DNA from: Agaribacter marinus
Lineage (GTDB): Bacteria; Pseudomonadota; Gammaproteobacteria; Enterobacterales; Alteromonadaceae
Direction of reading: 5' to 3'
Length of the DNA stretch: 64,000 bases
Assembly (NCBI RefSeq): GCF_030160655.1
Contig: NZ_BSOT01000005.1
Location: forward strand, 1,259,546 to 1,323,545
The first letter of the stretch is position 1, and each line of letters opens with the position of its first letter. Of the stretch, positions 55,687 through 64,000 are shown in pieces. The notes below the pieces were generated by a model that worked only from the letters and a program-made list of their open reading frames with translations, was not told the DNA's origin and searched no databases. The translations under genes and the position numbers were made by a program.

Positions 55687-56418
55687 ATGATTAATAAAGA
55701 AAATATTTATTTAGATGAAATAACCTCAGAACAATTTTTGTCAATGTTTGATTTGTTACCTGGCGTATTTTTTTGGATTAAAGATAAACAGGGTTGTTTC
55801 ATGCATGTAAACCAAGCCCTCATTGAACACATTGGCGGGAAGAATAAACTCGCCTTTGTTGGTAAAAAAGATGATGCATTTTTCCCTCCGCATTTAGCCA
55901 AACAATATATGAATGACGACATACGGGTAATTAAAGGTAATCATATTTCTAATCGTCTAGAGTTAAACATGCTTAAGAGCGGCGACGTTGCTTGGTTCTC
56001 AACGTCTAAACGCCCGCTTATAGATAAAAATGAAAATATCGTGGGAACGTATGGCTATACCTTCCCGTTAGAGCAATCCCATATTCTTAATCATGCTGAC
56101 TTACTTAAACAGCCCATTGCATTTATTAAAGATAATTTTCAGCGTGAATTTACAGTTGAAGAACTTGCACAAAAATGCTTTTTATCTGTGAGTGCACTAG
56201 AGAGAAGGTTCAAAAAACACTTATCAAAAACCCCTAAACAGTTTATTAACGAATTCAGGTTAGAAAAAGCACGTCGTCTGTTAATTGAAAGTACCTTACC
56301 GATCGCTGACGTTGCAGAGGCAACAGGGTTTCAAGATCACAGTTACTTTTCAAAGCAATTTTCAAAAATGTTTGGTGTGCTTCCCTCTAAATGTCGACAG
56401 ATGCATTACGATGACTAA
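55687..56418 (+). CDS. PAS-domain AraC family regulator
   Basis: A PAS sensor (about residues 12-125, with LLPGVFFWIKDKQGCFMHVN and FVGKKDDAFFPPHLAKQY) is fused to an AraC double helix-turn-helix (about 140-240: FTVEELAQKCFLSVSALERRFKKH, LPIADVAEATGFQDHSYFSKQFSKMFG). It is 243 aa, with no membrane segment. It is divergent from the Gfo/Idh/MocA operon and just upstream of the secreted protein at 56475, so it probably controls one or both. Confidence 0.88.
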   Translation: MINKENIYLDEITSEQFLSMFDLLPGVFFWIKDKQGCFMHVNQALIEHIGGKNKLAFVGKKDDAFFPPHLAKQYMNDDIRVIKGNHISNRLELNMLKSGDVAWFSTSKRPLIDKNENIVGTYGYTFPLEQSHILNHADLLKQPIAFIKDNFQREFTVEELAQKCFLSVSALERRFKKHLSKTPKQFINEFRLEKARRLLIESTLPIADVAEATGFQDHSYFSKQFSKMFGVLPSKCRQMHYDD

Positions 56419-56474
56419 GATAAAATATTCGTGATAGCATAAAAACTATTGCCAATTTTTATAGCCAAATAACG

Positions 56475-57704
56475 ATGAAGAAAACTAGGTATCCCTTTTT
56501 AATCGCCCTCAGCCTTTTTCATGTGGTAGGACTCAAAGCAAACGACAACACGACATTAGTGAACACTCAGCCCAGCTTTAATAATGACAAAGTACTCTTA
56601 GAAACACAGTTTACGCCTGTTGTGCTTGAAAACTTGCAAGGTAAGCTAATTGTGCTCCCTGAATTGCAAGGTAGAGCAATGGTTGGCACTTTCAAGGTCG
56701 CCAAAGAAGATCCGTTTCATGACAAAAGTCTTGGTTGGATAAACCGCCGTTACCTTCAAAACAAACACACCGACCCTGGCGCCGCGGTTGGGGGGTCAAC
56801 CCGGCTTTGGTTTGGTTCAGAAAAAGGCCCCTATGCAATATTTTTTGCACCTGGCAAACCTCAAACGGTACCAAACATCCGAGTACCAGATGCTATATCG
56901 ATGGATGAATATAAAATAGTACGCAGAAGTACGTCTTCTGTGCATATGCAAGCAACCGCAGATATTCTGAACTACAGTAAGTTTGTGTTTGAAGTAGATA
57001 TTCAACGTAGTATCTCATTAATCAACGAAGGTGACTTACTCAAGGCGCTCTCAATTTCGTCATTAGATACCGTAAATGCGTTTGCGTATGAAGCTCACAC
57101 AAAAATAAAGAATGTTGGTAGCGCTGATTGGACCGCCAAAACAGGCATGTTGTCAATTTGGGACTTAAGTGCTTTTGACCCGAGCGACAACAACACCGTG
57201 GTAATGCCAATTCGCGGCTCGCTCACAGAGCCGACGGCCTATTTCAATGAAAATTCGACATCTCATTACCGAATAATGGACGATATCGTTTATTACCGAG
57301 CAAACGCCAAGTACATGAATAAAATCGGTATACCTATCGAGAATACCAAACCTGTGCTTGGCAGTTATGATAGTGAAAATAATTTACTAACTATTATCAC
57401 CTTCAGTTTTAATCCAGCGGATAAATACTATAATAACGCAGTTTGGTTTGAGGATGGTTACGAAGCGCACAAGGGCGAAGCGATCAATGTGTTCAATGAT
57501 GGCTCTGTGGGTGGAAAACCTCCTTTTGGCCCGTTTTATGAGTTAGAAACATCATCAAGCGCCAGACCGCTAAAAGCAGGAGAAACGCACTCACATACGC
57601 ATAAAGTTTTTCATGTAACAGGTGAACGTCATACCTTAAATCAAATCTCGGAAAATTTATTTGGCGTTGATTTAGCTACGATAGAAAACGTATTTAAAGA
57701 CTAG
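56475..57704 (+). CDS. Secreted protein of unknown function (DUF6786-like)
   Basis: A signal peptide (YPFLIALSLFHVVGLKA) marks export. The mature part, about 385 aa, is beta-rich, with LIVLPELQGRAMVGTF and LRLWFGSEKGPYAIFFAPG-like strands and a C-terminal HSHTHKVFHVTG. The pattern recalls the beta-sandwich of aldose 1-epimerase-like proteins and matches what I recall as DUF6786, but I would not assign an activity. It follows the PAS-AraC gene by 56 bases and ends in a terminator. Periplasmic sugar binding or epimerisation is the likely general role. Confidence 0.65.
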   Translation: MKKTRYPFLIALSLFHVVGLKANDNTTLVNTQPSFNNDKVLLETQFTPVVLENLQGKLIVLPELQGRAMVGTFKVAKEDPFHDKSLGWINRRYLQNKHTDPGAAVGGSTRLWFGSEKGPYAIFFAPGKPQTVPNIRVPDAISMDEYKIVRRSTSSVHMQATADILNYSKFVFEVDIQRSISLINEGDLLKALSISSLDTVNAFAYEAHTKIKNVGSADWTAKTGMLSIWDLSAFDPSDNNTVVMPIRGSLTEPTAYFNENSTSHYRIMDDIVYYRANAKYMNKIGIPIENTKPVLGSYDSENNLLTIITFSFNPADKYYNNAVWFEDGYEAHKGEAINVFNDGSVGGKPPFGPFYELETSSSARPLKAGETHSHTHKVFHVTGERHTLNQISENLFGVDLATIENVFKD

Positions 57705-57737
57705 TCCAGTTGCCCTAAGACAATGTAAATAAATGCA

Positions 57738-57766
57738 AAAAAGCCGTCAAAGAATGACGGCTTTTT
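57738..57766 (+). terminator. Rho-independent terminator
   Basis: Inverted repeat AAAAAGCCGTCA / TGACGGCTTTTT with an AAGAA loop, ending in a T run, 33 bases after the stop of the secreted protein gene. Confidence 0.9.
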
Positions 57767-58195
57767 CACTGCTCAACCAGCACAAGTTGAGCACGGCACA
57801 CACATTTGAACTAGGGTTTTAACACCCTAAAGTAATTCTACACGTTTAAGCCCAAACAGAATCACAGTACATCGTTCTGACACACAGATTCACACACATT
57901 AAACTCTATTTCAACCTATTTTATTATTTATTTTACGTCTCATAGTTATTTTATTATGTGTAATAAAGAATGAATGTCAAAATTATAGAATTAAGTAGCC
58001 GAAAAATTAAGAATTTGCTCTCACCACGTTACGGTTACTGTTTTCCAAATAAGCAGTATCTGAGCGGGAGCTAGTATGAGTCAGGAGACGTAAAGAATAA
58101 GTATGTTTAAGTAACAGAAAGTTATACAGTAGCCCTTTTTATGAATAAGGGCTACGTACGTAATCATTCATTTTCGAATTAAGTTCGCGATGTAA
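57767..58195. other. AT-rich non-coding stretch
   Basis: No gene was found. A 9-bp hairpin, GTAGCCCTT (58129-58137) and its complement (58147-58155), lies about 40 bases after the stop of the minus-strand GntR gene and may end its transcript, though no good T run follows on that strand. Confidence 0.45.
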
Positions 58196-58864
58196 TCAAA
58201 ATCGATAGTGACGGGACCAAAAACTACCACTGCCGCTAATGTGAGCGCGTAACACGCCTAACGCTTCATCAGAATCACGATTACTAATCGCGTTAAGCAA
58301 AGCGCGATGCTCAACAATACTTTGCTTAATTCGAATCAAGTTTATTGGCAAATTCACATGCATTGCATGCAAAATGAGTCGATTCCTTTTCCATAAGTCT
58401 ATCGCTTGCTTATTGTAATGGTGCTTGTAAATAGACCAATGAAACTCAGTATCCCAATACCTGAATTCCATAAGCTCATCATCAGACATGTTCTCGAGCT
58501 TGTCTTGGATGCTTTGCGTTTCCGCCATCTGTTCAGATGTATAAGTTTCGACAAAATATTGTAATAAGTAGGGGTCAAGTAATTGCAATATTTCAAACAC
58601 GTTGCGCATTGTTTCAAATTCAAACTTTGAAACGCTTGCGCCACTATTTGGTGAAATTGAAACGAATCCTTCGCCTTGCAACTGCTTGAGCGCTTCCCTT
58701 ATTGGATTAATACTTGTATCGTACCGCTTCGCCAATTGCGTTGTAACCAGTCTATCACCACTTACAAATACACCATCTGCGATATCATTCATGATTTTTG
58801 CATAAACAGAATCTGCATCAGACAATAAAGGGGATTGACCTATACTTTTTTCTTCTTTTGGCAT
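58196..58864 (-). CDS. GntR family regulator (FCD type)
   Basis: Second FCD-type GntR of the locus, 222 aa. The winged helix is at about 18-85 (AKIMNDIADGVFVSGDRLVTTQLAKRYDTSINPIREALKQLQGEGFV) and the FCD domain at about 95-215 (FETMRNVFEILQLLDPYLL, FHWSIYKHHYN, IVEHRALLNAI). It is divergent from the SDR at 59026; the gap holds TTACTGGTAA near 58993, a possible binding site. Target probably the SDR or nearby agar genes. Confidence 0.88.
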   Translation of the reverse strand: MPKEEKSIGQSPLLSDADSVYAKIMNDIADGVFVSGDRLVTTQLAKRYDTSINPIREALKQLQGEGFVSISPNSGASVSKFEFETMRNVFEILQLLDPYLLQYFVETYTSEQMAETQSIQDKLENMSDDELMEFRYWDTEFHWSIYKHHYNKQAIDLWKRNRLILHAMHVNLPINLIRIKQSIVEHRALLNAISNRDSDEALGVLRAHISGSGSFWSRHYRF

Positions 58865-59025
58865 GTTACCCTAAGTAAAACTTTTTATGTGCTATTCAAA
58901 CAATAATACCTTAACTTTTGCGACTGGCAATGGCTGATTGCAATATGTTATCAAAAAACAATAAAATTTTACTTGACCTGTGCTAATAAATAGTTACTGG
59001 TAACAAACCTAATAAAGAGATAAAA

Positions 59026-59721
59026 ATGTTAAAAAACAACAATAGAGTTTTAATAACTGGCGCTAATCGTGGCATAGGATTGGGCCTAGCCGAACAGTAT
59101 TTGTTAAATGGCTACCATGTAATTGCAGCTTGCAGAAGTGCACAAAATATAAGCAACGAAATGGTCGAAAAATGGGGAGAACAACTGTTAATACTTGAAG
59201 TAGATCTTGCCTCAGATGATTCTATTCAACAATTTTCGTCGGTATTAAAAAGCCTCGAAATTAAGATCGACATCTTAATTAATAATGCCGGCATTACGGA
59301 TAAGGAGCGCTTTGGCGAATGGTCATACAAGGCTTTTTCGACGTCTCTTGCGATTAACGCGATTGGGCCAGCAATACTCGTACAAAGCATTAAGCAACAG
59401 CTTACCAAATTCTCAAAAATTATTAATGTATCATCTGGATTAGCAAGCATCGCCGGTATACAAGACGGCCAAGATATCTATACCTCTTATGCTATGTCGA
59501 AAGTAGCGATAAATATGTTAAACAAACAACTGTCTCTCACGTTGCCCTCCTCAACAGTTATTGCTTTGAATCCTGGCTGGGTTCGCACCGAAATGGGTGG
59601 ACCAGAGGCAACCGATTCTATCGAAGATGCATGTTCAAAAATGTTTACACACATTGAATCTTTAAATTCAAACGATTCAGGCAAGTTCATTGATTATGAT
59701 GGTAACGCTATCGATTACTAA
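59026..59721 (+). CDS. Short-chain dehydrogenase/reductase
   Basis: 231-aa SDR with the cofactor motif TGANRGIGLGLAEQYL (about 10-25), NNAGI and the catalytic YAMSK. The overall type resembles C-factor/sniffer-like SDRs used for various carbonyls, and the substrate cannot be told. It lies between a GntR regulator and the GH16 gene, so a sugar or aldehyde from agar use is possible. Confidence 0.78.
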   Translation: MLKNNNRVLITGANRGIGLGLAEQYLLNGYHVIAACRSAQNISNEMVEKWGEQLLILEVDLASDDSIQQFSSVLKSLEIKIDILINNAGITDKERFGEWSYKAFSTSLAINAIGPAILVQSIKQQLTKFSKIINVSSGLASIAGIQDGQDIYTSYAMSKVAINMLNKQLSLTLPSSTVIALNPGWVRTEMGGPEATDSIEDACSKMFTHIESLNSNDSGKFIDYDGNAIDY

Positions 59722-59759
59722 TGCTGAATCATTGCTGATCGTGAATTGTTGAACGGGTG

Positions 59760-60662
59760 CTAGTTATCACTTAATTTCCAAACTCGCACCCAGTCATATG
59801 AAGTAATACGTTCATGCTCAGGGGCTTTTGCTACTCTTCCTCCGTCTTTTGGTACAGGATTCCAATCGTAAGTTTCCACCACCATGTGCAACCACATTGG
59901 CACGTCAAATTCAGTACTAGGATTTATAGTATATGCATATTTTCCATCAAGAAAGAATTGAATTTCAGTAGGTGACTTCCACCAAGCGGCATATACAAAG
60001 TAACGTTGCCAATTTTCTTCATCTAAGAGCAATTGCCCTTGTTTCTGGACCGGTTCTTTCTGGCATTTGGTATGACGATGAATGGCATTTGAATGGAATA
60101 TGCGATGCCATTGCTTAGCCCATTCTTCAGCTAGATCACTAACCACGCCAATATTTTCTTGAATGTCCAATTCGACTTTTTTAGTACAATCCGTATTTTT
60201 ACTCATCAACCAAAAAGTAGATGACATCTCTGTTCGATTTGCCTTCATTTTGGCTTCAAAATACCAACCGTGCCGCGCTGGCTTTATTGAACGCACTGCC
60301 GCGCCTTGATACAAAAATGTTTTCCCTTTCCTTTCAACTGGTTTTGGTAATACAGAAGCTGTAATATGCAACTTTCCATCTTTAACGACAACAGCATCCT
60401 TACTAAACAAGCCAGGAGGACGGCCTATCCACCCCCAACCGTTACCAACTGGATCCTGCTGCCATTTATTCGTATTTAACGCATCGCCATTAAATTCATC
60501 AGAATAATCCTCTAACAGTTGCCAATGCATGCCTTCAGGCTTAGGATCTTGTCCTGCTTTAAACGCTGGCCCATCGACCTCTGCCCGTGACACAAGAGAG
60601 ATTATTAGTAGGGTAGTACTGACGACAATGCTGTTCTTAGTTTTTTTTAAAAAATTTTGCAT
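59760..60662 (-). CDS. GH16 beta-agarase or beta-porphyranase
   Basis: Secreted endo-glycosidase of family 16, which cleaves beta-1,4 bonds in agar or porphyran. I use the ATG at 60662 with AGGGA upstream; the TTG six codons earlier is less likely (300 aa). A signal peptide runs to about residue 26 (ending LVSRA). The catalytic motif is ELDIQE with Glu164 as nucleophile, Asp166, and Glu169 as acid/base. EYSDEFNGDALNTNKWQ-like and MSSTFWLMS strands match the agarase/porphyranase subgroups. Specificity between agarose and porphyran cannot be set by reading alone. Divergent from GH29. Confidence 0.85.
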   Translation of the reverse strand: MQNFLKKTKNSIVVSTTLLIISLVSRAEVDGPAFKAGQDPKPEGMHWQLLEDYSDEFNGDALNTNKWQQDPVGNGWGWIGRPPGLFSKDAVVVKDGKLHITASVLPKPVERKGKTFLYQGAAVRSIKPARHGWYFEAKMKANRTEMSSTFWLMSKNTDCTKKVELDIQENIGVVSDLAEEWAKQWHRIFHSNAIHRHTKCQKEPVQKQGQLLLDEENWQRYFVYAAWWKSPTEIQFFLDGKYAYTINPSTEFDVPMWLHMVVETYDWNPVPKDGGRVAKAPEHERITSYDWVRVWKLSDN

Positions 60663-60734
60663 GTTATAGTCCCTTGACAATTCACTTATTTAGCATACGC
60701 TACGCGGTTCTAATATAAAATACATTTTTCATAT

Positions 60735-62237
60735 ATGAATAAAAATTCACCATTCTGTAGATTAATAACTATTTTGGCGCTAGCGTTATTTGTCAACACC
60801 GCATGCACGTCTTCAGTTCCCGACAATTCAAGTGAATATCAAGCCAACTGGTCGTCTGTAAAACAGCATGAAACTCCACGTTGGTTTTTAGATGCAAAGT
60901 TTGGTATTTATTTTCATTGGGGTCCTTATAGCGTACCTGCGCATGAAACAGAGTGGTATTCAATGCTTATGTATAACGAAGGCCATCCAATCAGGCAACA
61001 CCATGAAAAGACCTATGGCAGTGTAGACTCTTTCGGATATAAAGATTTTATACCTATGTTTACAGGTGAAAATTTCGACCCTACTGAGTGGGCAAGTTTG
61101 ATCAAGCAATCAGGTGCTGAATTTGCAGGCCCTGTATCATTGCATGCCGACGGTTTTGCAATGTGGGACAGTGATATTACGCGATGGAATGCCAAAGATA
61201 TGGGACCAAAACGCGACATAGTTGGAGAAATGGCTAACGCGTTACGTAATGAAGGATTGAAATTCATCGCTACCTTTCATCATCAATGGAAATATGCGTG
61301 GTACCCAACGTGGGATGAGAATACGGATGCATCCAATCACGAATATGCTGATTTATATGGCCCTAAAGTACCGAAAGGGACCTTTGTGCTTGCTGACAAA
61401 CCAACGACTCCATTGCCTGATGAGGCGTTTAATCAACAATGGTTAGATAAAATAATAGAGGTCGTTGATAAATATAATCCTGATTTAGTCTACTTTGATA
61501 ACAAGATGGATATTATTAAAGAAGACAAACGCTTAGAATTCTTAAGTTATTACTACAATCATGCGCAATCTCGCGAACAAGATGTTGTTGTGACATACAA
61601 ATTTGAAGATCTAGAAAAAGGCTCAGCCGTTTTAGATCTTGAAAGAGCAAGAATGAGCGAACTAATGCCCTTCCCTTGGTTAACTGATGATTCTATTGAT
61701 TGGGACTCATGGAGCCACACTAACAATCCAAATTATAAATCCACTAACCGAATAATCGACTTTTTAGTCGATGTCGTTAGCAAAAATGGCCGGGTATTAC
61801 TAAACATTACGCCAACAGCCTCGGGCGATATTCCAACTGAAGTTCGGCATCGCTTAAAAGAAATTGGAGAATGGTTCCAAATCAACGGCGAAGCAATTTA
61901 TGGCACTCAACCATGGAAAGTATATGGACAAGGTCCAACTAAAATTATTGAAGGGCATTTGTCAGAACAACAGAATGCCGAAAAAACAGAAAGAGATATT
62001 CGATTTACACAGAAAAGAAACAACATTTACGCCTTCGTCATGGATTGGCCCACCAAACCAATTGAAATTACAAAAATACAAACAGATGATAGTGCGATTA
62101 AAAACGTTTCATTTGTCGGTAGTGATGAAAAACTTGCTTGGTCATGGGTAAACAATGTTTTAACAATCGAACCGCCCATGAATAAAGTCGGACATTCAGC
62201 ATTCGCATTTAAAATTGAGCTGAGAAAAGACGTATGA
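60735..62237 (+). CDS. GH29 alpha-L-fucosidase/alpha-L-galactosidase, lipoprotein
   Basis: Glycoside hydrolase 29 (500 aa) with a lipobox NTAC (Cys23), so it is membrane-anchored. The N-terminal barrel has WFLDAKFGIYFHWGPYSVPAHETEWY, FIATFHHQWKYAWY and the nucleophile Asp255 in DLVYFDNKMD; a beta-sandwich ends the protein. The family is mostly alpha-L-fucosidases, but a GH29 from a gut Bacteroides porphyran locus removes L-galactose. Since porphyran contains L-galactose-6-sulfate units, an alpha-L-galactosidase role is likely here. A weak promoter, TTGACA at 60674 and TACGCT at 60696, precedes it. Confidence 0.85.
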   Translation: MNKNSPFCRLITILALALFVNTACTSSVPDNSSEYQANWSSVKQHETPRWFLDAKFGIYFHWGPYSVPAHETEWYSMLMYNEGHPIRQHHEKTYGSVDSFGYKDFIPMFTGENFDPTEWASLIKQSGAEFAGPVSLHADGFAMWDSDITRWNAKDMGPKRDIVGEMANALRNEGLKFIATFHHQWKYAWYPTWDENTDASNHEYADLYGPKVPKGTFVLADKPTTPLPDEAFNQQWLDKIIEVVDKYNPDLVYFDNKMDIIKEDKRLEFLSYYYNHAQSREQDVVVTYKFEDLEKGSAVLDLERARMSELMPFPWLTDDSIDWDSWSHTNNPNYKSTNRIIDFLVDVVSKNGRVLLNITPTASGDIPTEVRHRLKEIGEWFQINGEAIYGTQPWKVYGQGPTKIIEGHLSEQQNAEKTERDIRFTQKRNNIYAFVMDWPTKPIEITKIQTDDSAIKNVSFVGSDEKLAWSWVNNVLTIEPPMNKVGHSAFAFKIELRKDV

Positions 62238-62265
62238 AGTTGCTAGTTTTACATTTGCTATAAGT

Positions 62266-62298
62266 AACCCCAATATTAATGTAGATCAATTTGGGGTT
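62266..62298. terminator. Possible hairpin after GH29
   Basis: Inverted repeat AACCCCAA (62266-62273) and TTGGGGTT (62291-62298) with a 17-base loop, between the convergent GH29 and membrane-protein genes. T content after it is modest, so it is only a weak terminator candidate. Confidence 0.5.
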
Positions 62299-62336
62299 TA
62301 TCTATTCTAACAAAAGTAAGGTGTAGCGTAGTTGAT

Positions 62337-62969
62337 TTAAAATCCGCTAGAAAAGCGCAATCCATAGATATTATCTAAGCCATCGCCACCTAAGAATTGT
62401 TGTGCAAAAATGCCAACAGTGACAGTGCCAAAATCTTTATCTGCGCTCAACTTAACAAATGCACCGCCATCCACATCAATATCTTCAGACCGACAGTTGC
62501 TACAATTGCTGATAGAGCGTTCAGAATACACTACGGCACCAAAACCTCCCTGCGCGCGCAATGCGATAGTCCCTCCTTCATCAGCAATCCATTGATAACC
62601 TGTACCAATGGAAATAAATCCACCAGTGGCAGATGAAGATGCTCTTGAGCGCTCACCATCATTAAATAGACCAGTCCCCTCTACTTCTTGAGAAAATTTA
62701 GCATTGTCGTCGTATACAAGTATGTCTAACGTAAAGGTAGTTACCCAATTTGATTTCGTATAATCTACATCGAGACCGACGATATATGCAGACTCGTCAA
62801 TACCTTCACTGCGTGCAGTTAGGTCATCAATGGATGTAATGCCTAATCGTAAACCATAGTCCCAATATCCATAGGCGTCTATTTCTTCCACAGATTTTTC
62901 TGTTTCTTGCGCACACAAATTAAATGAAAGCGCAGCCAAAGCGACTGAGATGATCCCAAATTTTTTCAT
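62337..62969 (-). CDS. Outer-membrane beta-barrel protein, small
   Basis: A signal peptide (KKFGIISVALAALSFNLCA) is followed by alternating strands such as YGLRLGITSID, WVTTFTLDILVYDD, GGFISIGTGYQWIADEGGTIALRAQGGFGAVVY and DFGTVTVGIFAQQFLGG. It ends in a terminal aromatic (FSSGF), the usual barrel-insertion signal. It is 210 aa; about eight to ten strands are likely. I use the ATG at 62969. Two cysteines in SNCSNCRS may bind or bridge. No specific family is assigned. Confidence 0.65.
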   Translation of the reverse strand: MKKFGIISVALAALSFNLCAQETEKSVEEIDAYGYWDYGLRLGITSIDDLTARSEGIDESAYIVGLDVDYTKSNWVTTFTLDILVYDDNAKFSQEVEGTGLFNDGERSRASSSATGGFISIGTGYQWIADEGGTIALRAQGGFGAVVYSERSISNCSNCRSEDIDVDGGAFVKLSADKDFGTVTVGIFAQQFLGGDGLDNIYGLRFSSGF

Positions 62970-62972
62970 CAA

Positions 62973-63333
62973 AGATATTCCTAATCTTAAAAATTGAGCG
63001 CGGGAGTATATTTAAATTTGATAGGTTTACAAGTAGGCAGTAGTTTGCCAATTAAGAACACCTAAATAGAAAACACAATTTATTACATCTTCTATGGGCA
63101 AGAAAAAACATATTATGTGTAATCCAGCATATTTCATGCCATTTTAGTATGTATTTACGATTTTTTGTTGCGTTTTTACTAATTTTTGTTGAATATTGTT
63201 CTCGCTTTGTTAAATTAACGTTAACACCAAACAGTTAATTGTAAACAATCGGTGTTGAAGTTTAATATGTATGGACACAATACTTTTAATAAACGGACAC
63301 ATTGCACACACAATAATAAGCGAGTAAGCAACA
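62973..63333. promoter_or_regulatory. Promoter region of the last gene
   Basis: 361 AT-rich bases upstream of the partial gene at 63334. It holds the palindrome TTAACGTTAA at 63215-63224 and a related TTGTAAACAA at 63239-63248, similar in style but not identical to the agar operator. No coding frame was found. Confidence 0.4.
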
Positions 63334-64000
63334 ATGAAGTACCCTATTTTAGGTTCAACCCTATGCACACTTTTTTGTGTAATTAGCACTAGTTCAATGG
63401 CTCAGACCGTAGAGCACTCTTCAGGAAAATGTTTAAGAACACAGAATAACTCTGCCTCTCCGGCAAATGGCACACTAGTTGTTGTCAGCAGCAACTGCTC
63501 TGGTGGCGCATCTAACTTCTCCTGGACACCCGGCGGCAGCGTTAAACATGTCCCATCAAATAAATGTATTCATCCGGGTGGAAGTGTTAACCCTGCAAAC
63601 GGAACTGAATTAGTCCTTTGGGATGGCTGTGATTTTGCTGATAGAGTTCGCTTTGACAGAACCGCAGGCGGCAGTATGCAACAGGTATCTAGCAATAAAT
63701 GTGTGCATCCAAATGGTGGAGCGGCAAATCCATCGAACGGGACAACATTGGTAATGTGGCAAGGATGTAATGAAACTCGCTTGGCATTTACACCAGAAAA
63801 TGACAATAATTCTAACGACAACACACCGCCAGCAAACGGCTTAACTGCCGCAAATGCGTCTCAGCTTGTCAGCGCAATCGCTAGCGCGAATAGCGGAGAT
63901 GTCATTACACTGTCGACTAACTTTTCAATGAATCAAGCGATTACAATCGACAAAAGTGTGATCATCGAGGGTAACGGTAAACAGATAAACCACTCAGTAC
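63334..64000 (+). CDS. Secreted protein with lectin-like repeats and beta-helix start, 3' end cut by window
   Basis: The frame is open from the ATG at 63334 to the window end (222 codons). A signal peptide ends near MAQ (residue 24). Three repeats of about 42 residues follow, at about 26-65, 68-112 and 113-152. Each has a KC...NP-NGT-LV---C core: KCLRTQNNSASPANGT, KCIHPGGSVNPANGTELV and KCVHPNGGAANPSNGTTLV. They look like carbohydrate-binding ricin/CBM13-type units. A Asn/Pro linker leads to LTAANASQLVSAIASANSGD and IDKSVIIEGNGK, the start of a right-handed parallel beta-helix. A polysaccharide lyase or hydrolase is likely, but the catalytic part is outside. Confidence 0.8.
   Translation, partial: MKYPILGSTLCTLFCVISTSSMAQTVEHSSGKCLRTQNNSASPANGTLVVVSSNCSGGASNFSWTPGGSVKHVPSNKCIHPGGSVNPANGTELVLWDGCDFADRVRFDRTAGGSMQQVSSNKCVHPNGGAANPSNGTTLVMWQGCNETRLAFTPENDNNSNDNTPPANGLTAANASQLVSAIASANSGDVITLSTNFSMNQAITIDKSVIIEGNGKQINHSV

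Noticed and set aside
63215-63248. TTAACGTTAA and TTGTAAACAA as further copies of the agar operator
   Set aside because: They differ from TTGTTAACAA at key positions; too weak to include in the regulon.

Overview
The window looks like chromosome from an agar-degrading marine gammaproteobacterium, most likely of the Alteromonadales. Three things point there: low GC, the typical gammaproteobacterial gene order leuS-lptE-holA-nadD-rsfS-rlmH-mrdA-rodA-rlpA-dacA-ybeD-lipB-lipA, and a very large agar/porphyran catabolic region. The genus cannot be fixed by reading alone. No rRNA, tRNA, CRISPR array, prophage or intact insertion sequence was seen.

Positions 1-13051 are core genes: leucyl-tRNA synthetase (5' end cut by the window), LPS transport, a clamp-loader subunit, NAD synthesis, ribosome factors, the Rod cell-wall genes and lipoate synthesis. 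They are tightly packed on the + strand and end at a perfect hairpin. Positions 13055-25136 are mixed: a ThrE-type exporter, a secreted Kelch protein, small unknown genes, a ribosomal oxygenase, anmK, a FapA-family protein, and a YdeP-like molybdopterin oxidoreductase with FdhD. Between about 14.3 and 17.2 kb there are poorly coding stretches with a possible gene remnant and an imperfect hairpin.

Positions 25372-62237 form the agar/porphyran region. Depolymerases are GH50 (30992), GH16 (59760), GH117 neoagarobiose hydrolase (39608) and GH29 (60735). D-galactose would be handled by a De Ley-Doudoroff set (lactonase, galactonate dehydratase, DgoK, KDPGal aldolase, MFS transporter; 25372-30529). 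3,6-anhydro-L-galactose would be handled by a four-gene operon (45784-50188: aldehyde dehydrogenase, KduD-like SDR, zinc dehydrogenase, enolase-family cycloisomerase) plus the sugar-acid kinase at 40702. A P450-ferredoxin-reductase operon (36588-39364) fits removal of the methyl group of 6-O-methyl-D-galactose. The adjacent zinc dehydrogenase and esterase (33703-35652) fit disposal of the formaldehyde released.

Four copies of the palindrome TTGTTAACAA lie only in the divergent promoter regions of this locus (30791, 41952, 50215, 50274) and suggest one regulon, perhaps under the GntR-family gene at 50371. A second block (51151-57704: Gfo/Idh/MocA dehydrogenase, two TIM-barrel isomerases, MFS transporter, PAS-AraC regulator, secreted unknown protein) looks like another, unassigned sugar pathway. 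The window ends inside a secreted protein with three lectin-like repeats followed by the start of a probable beta-helix.
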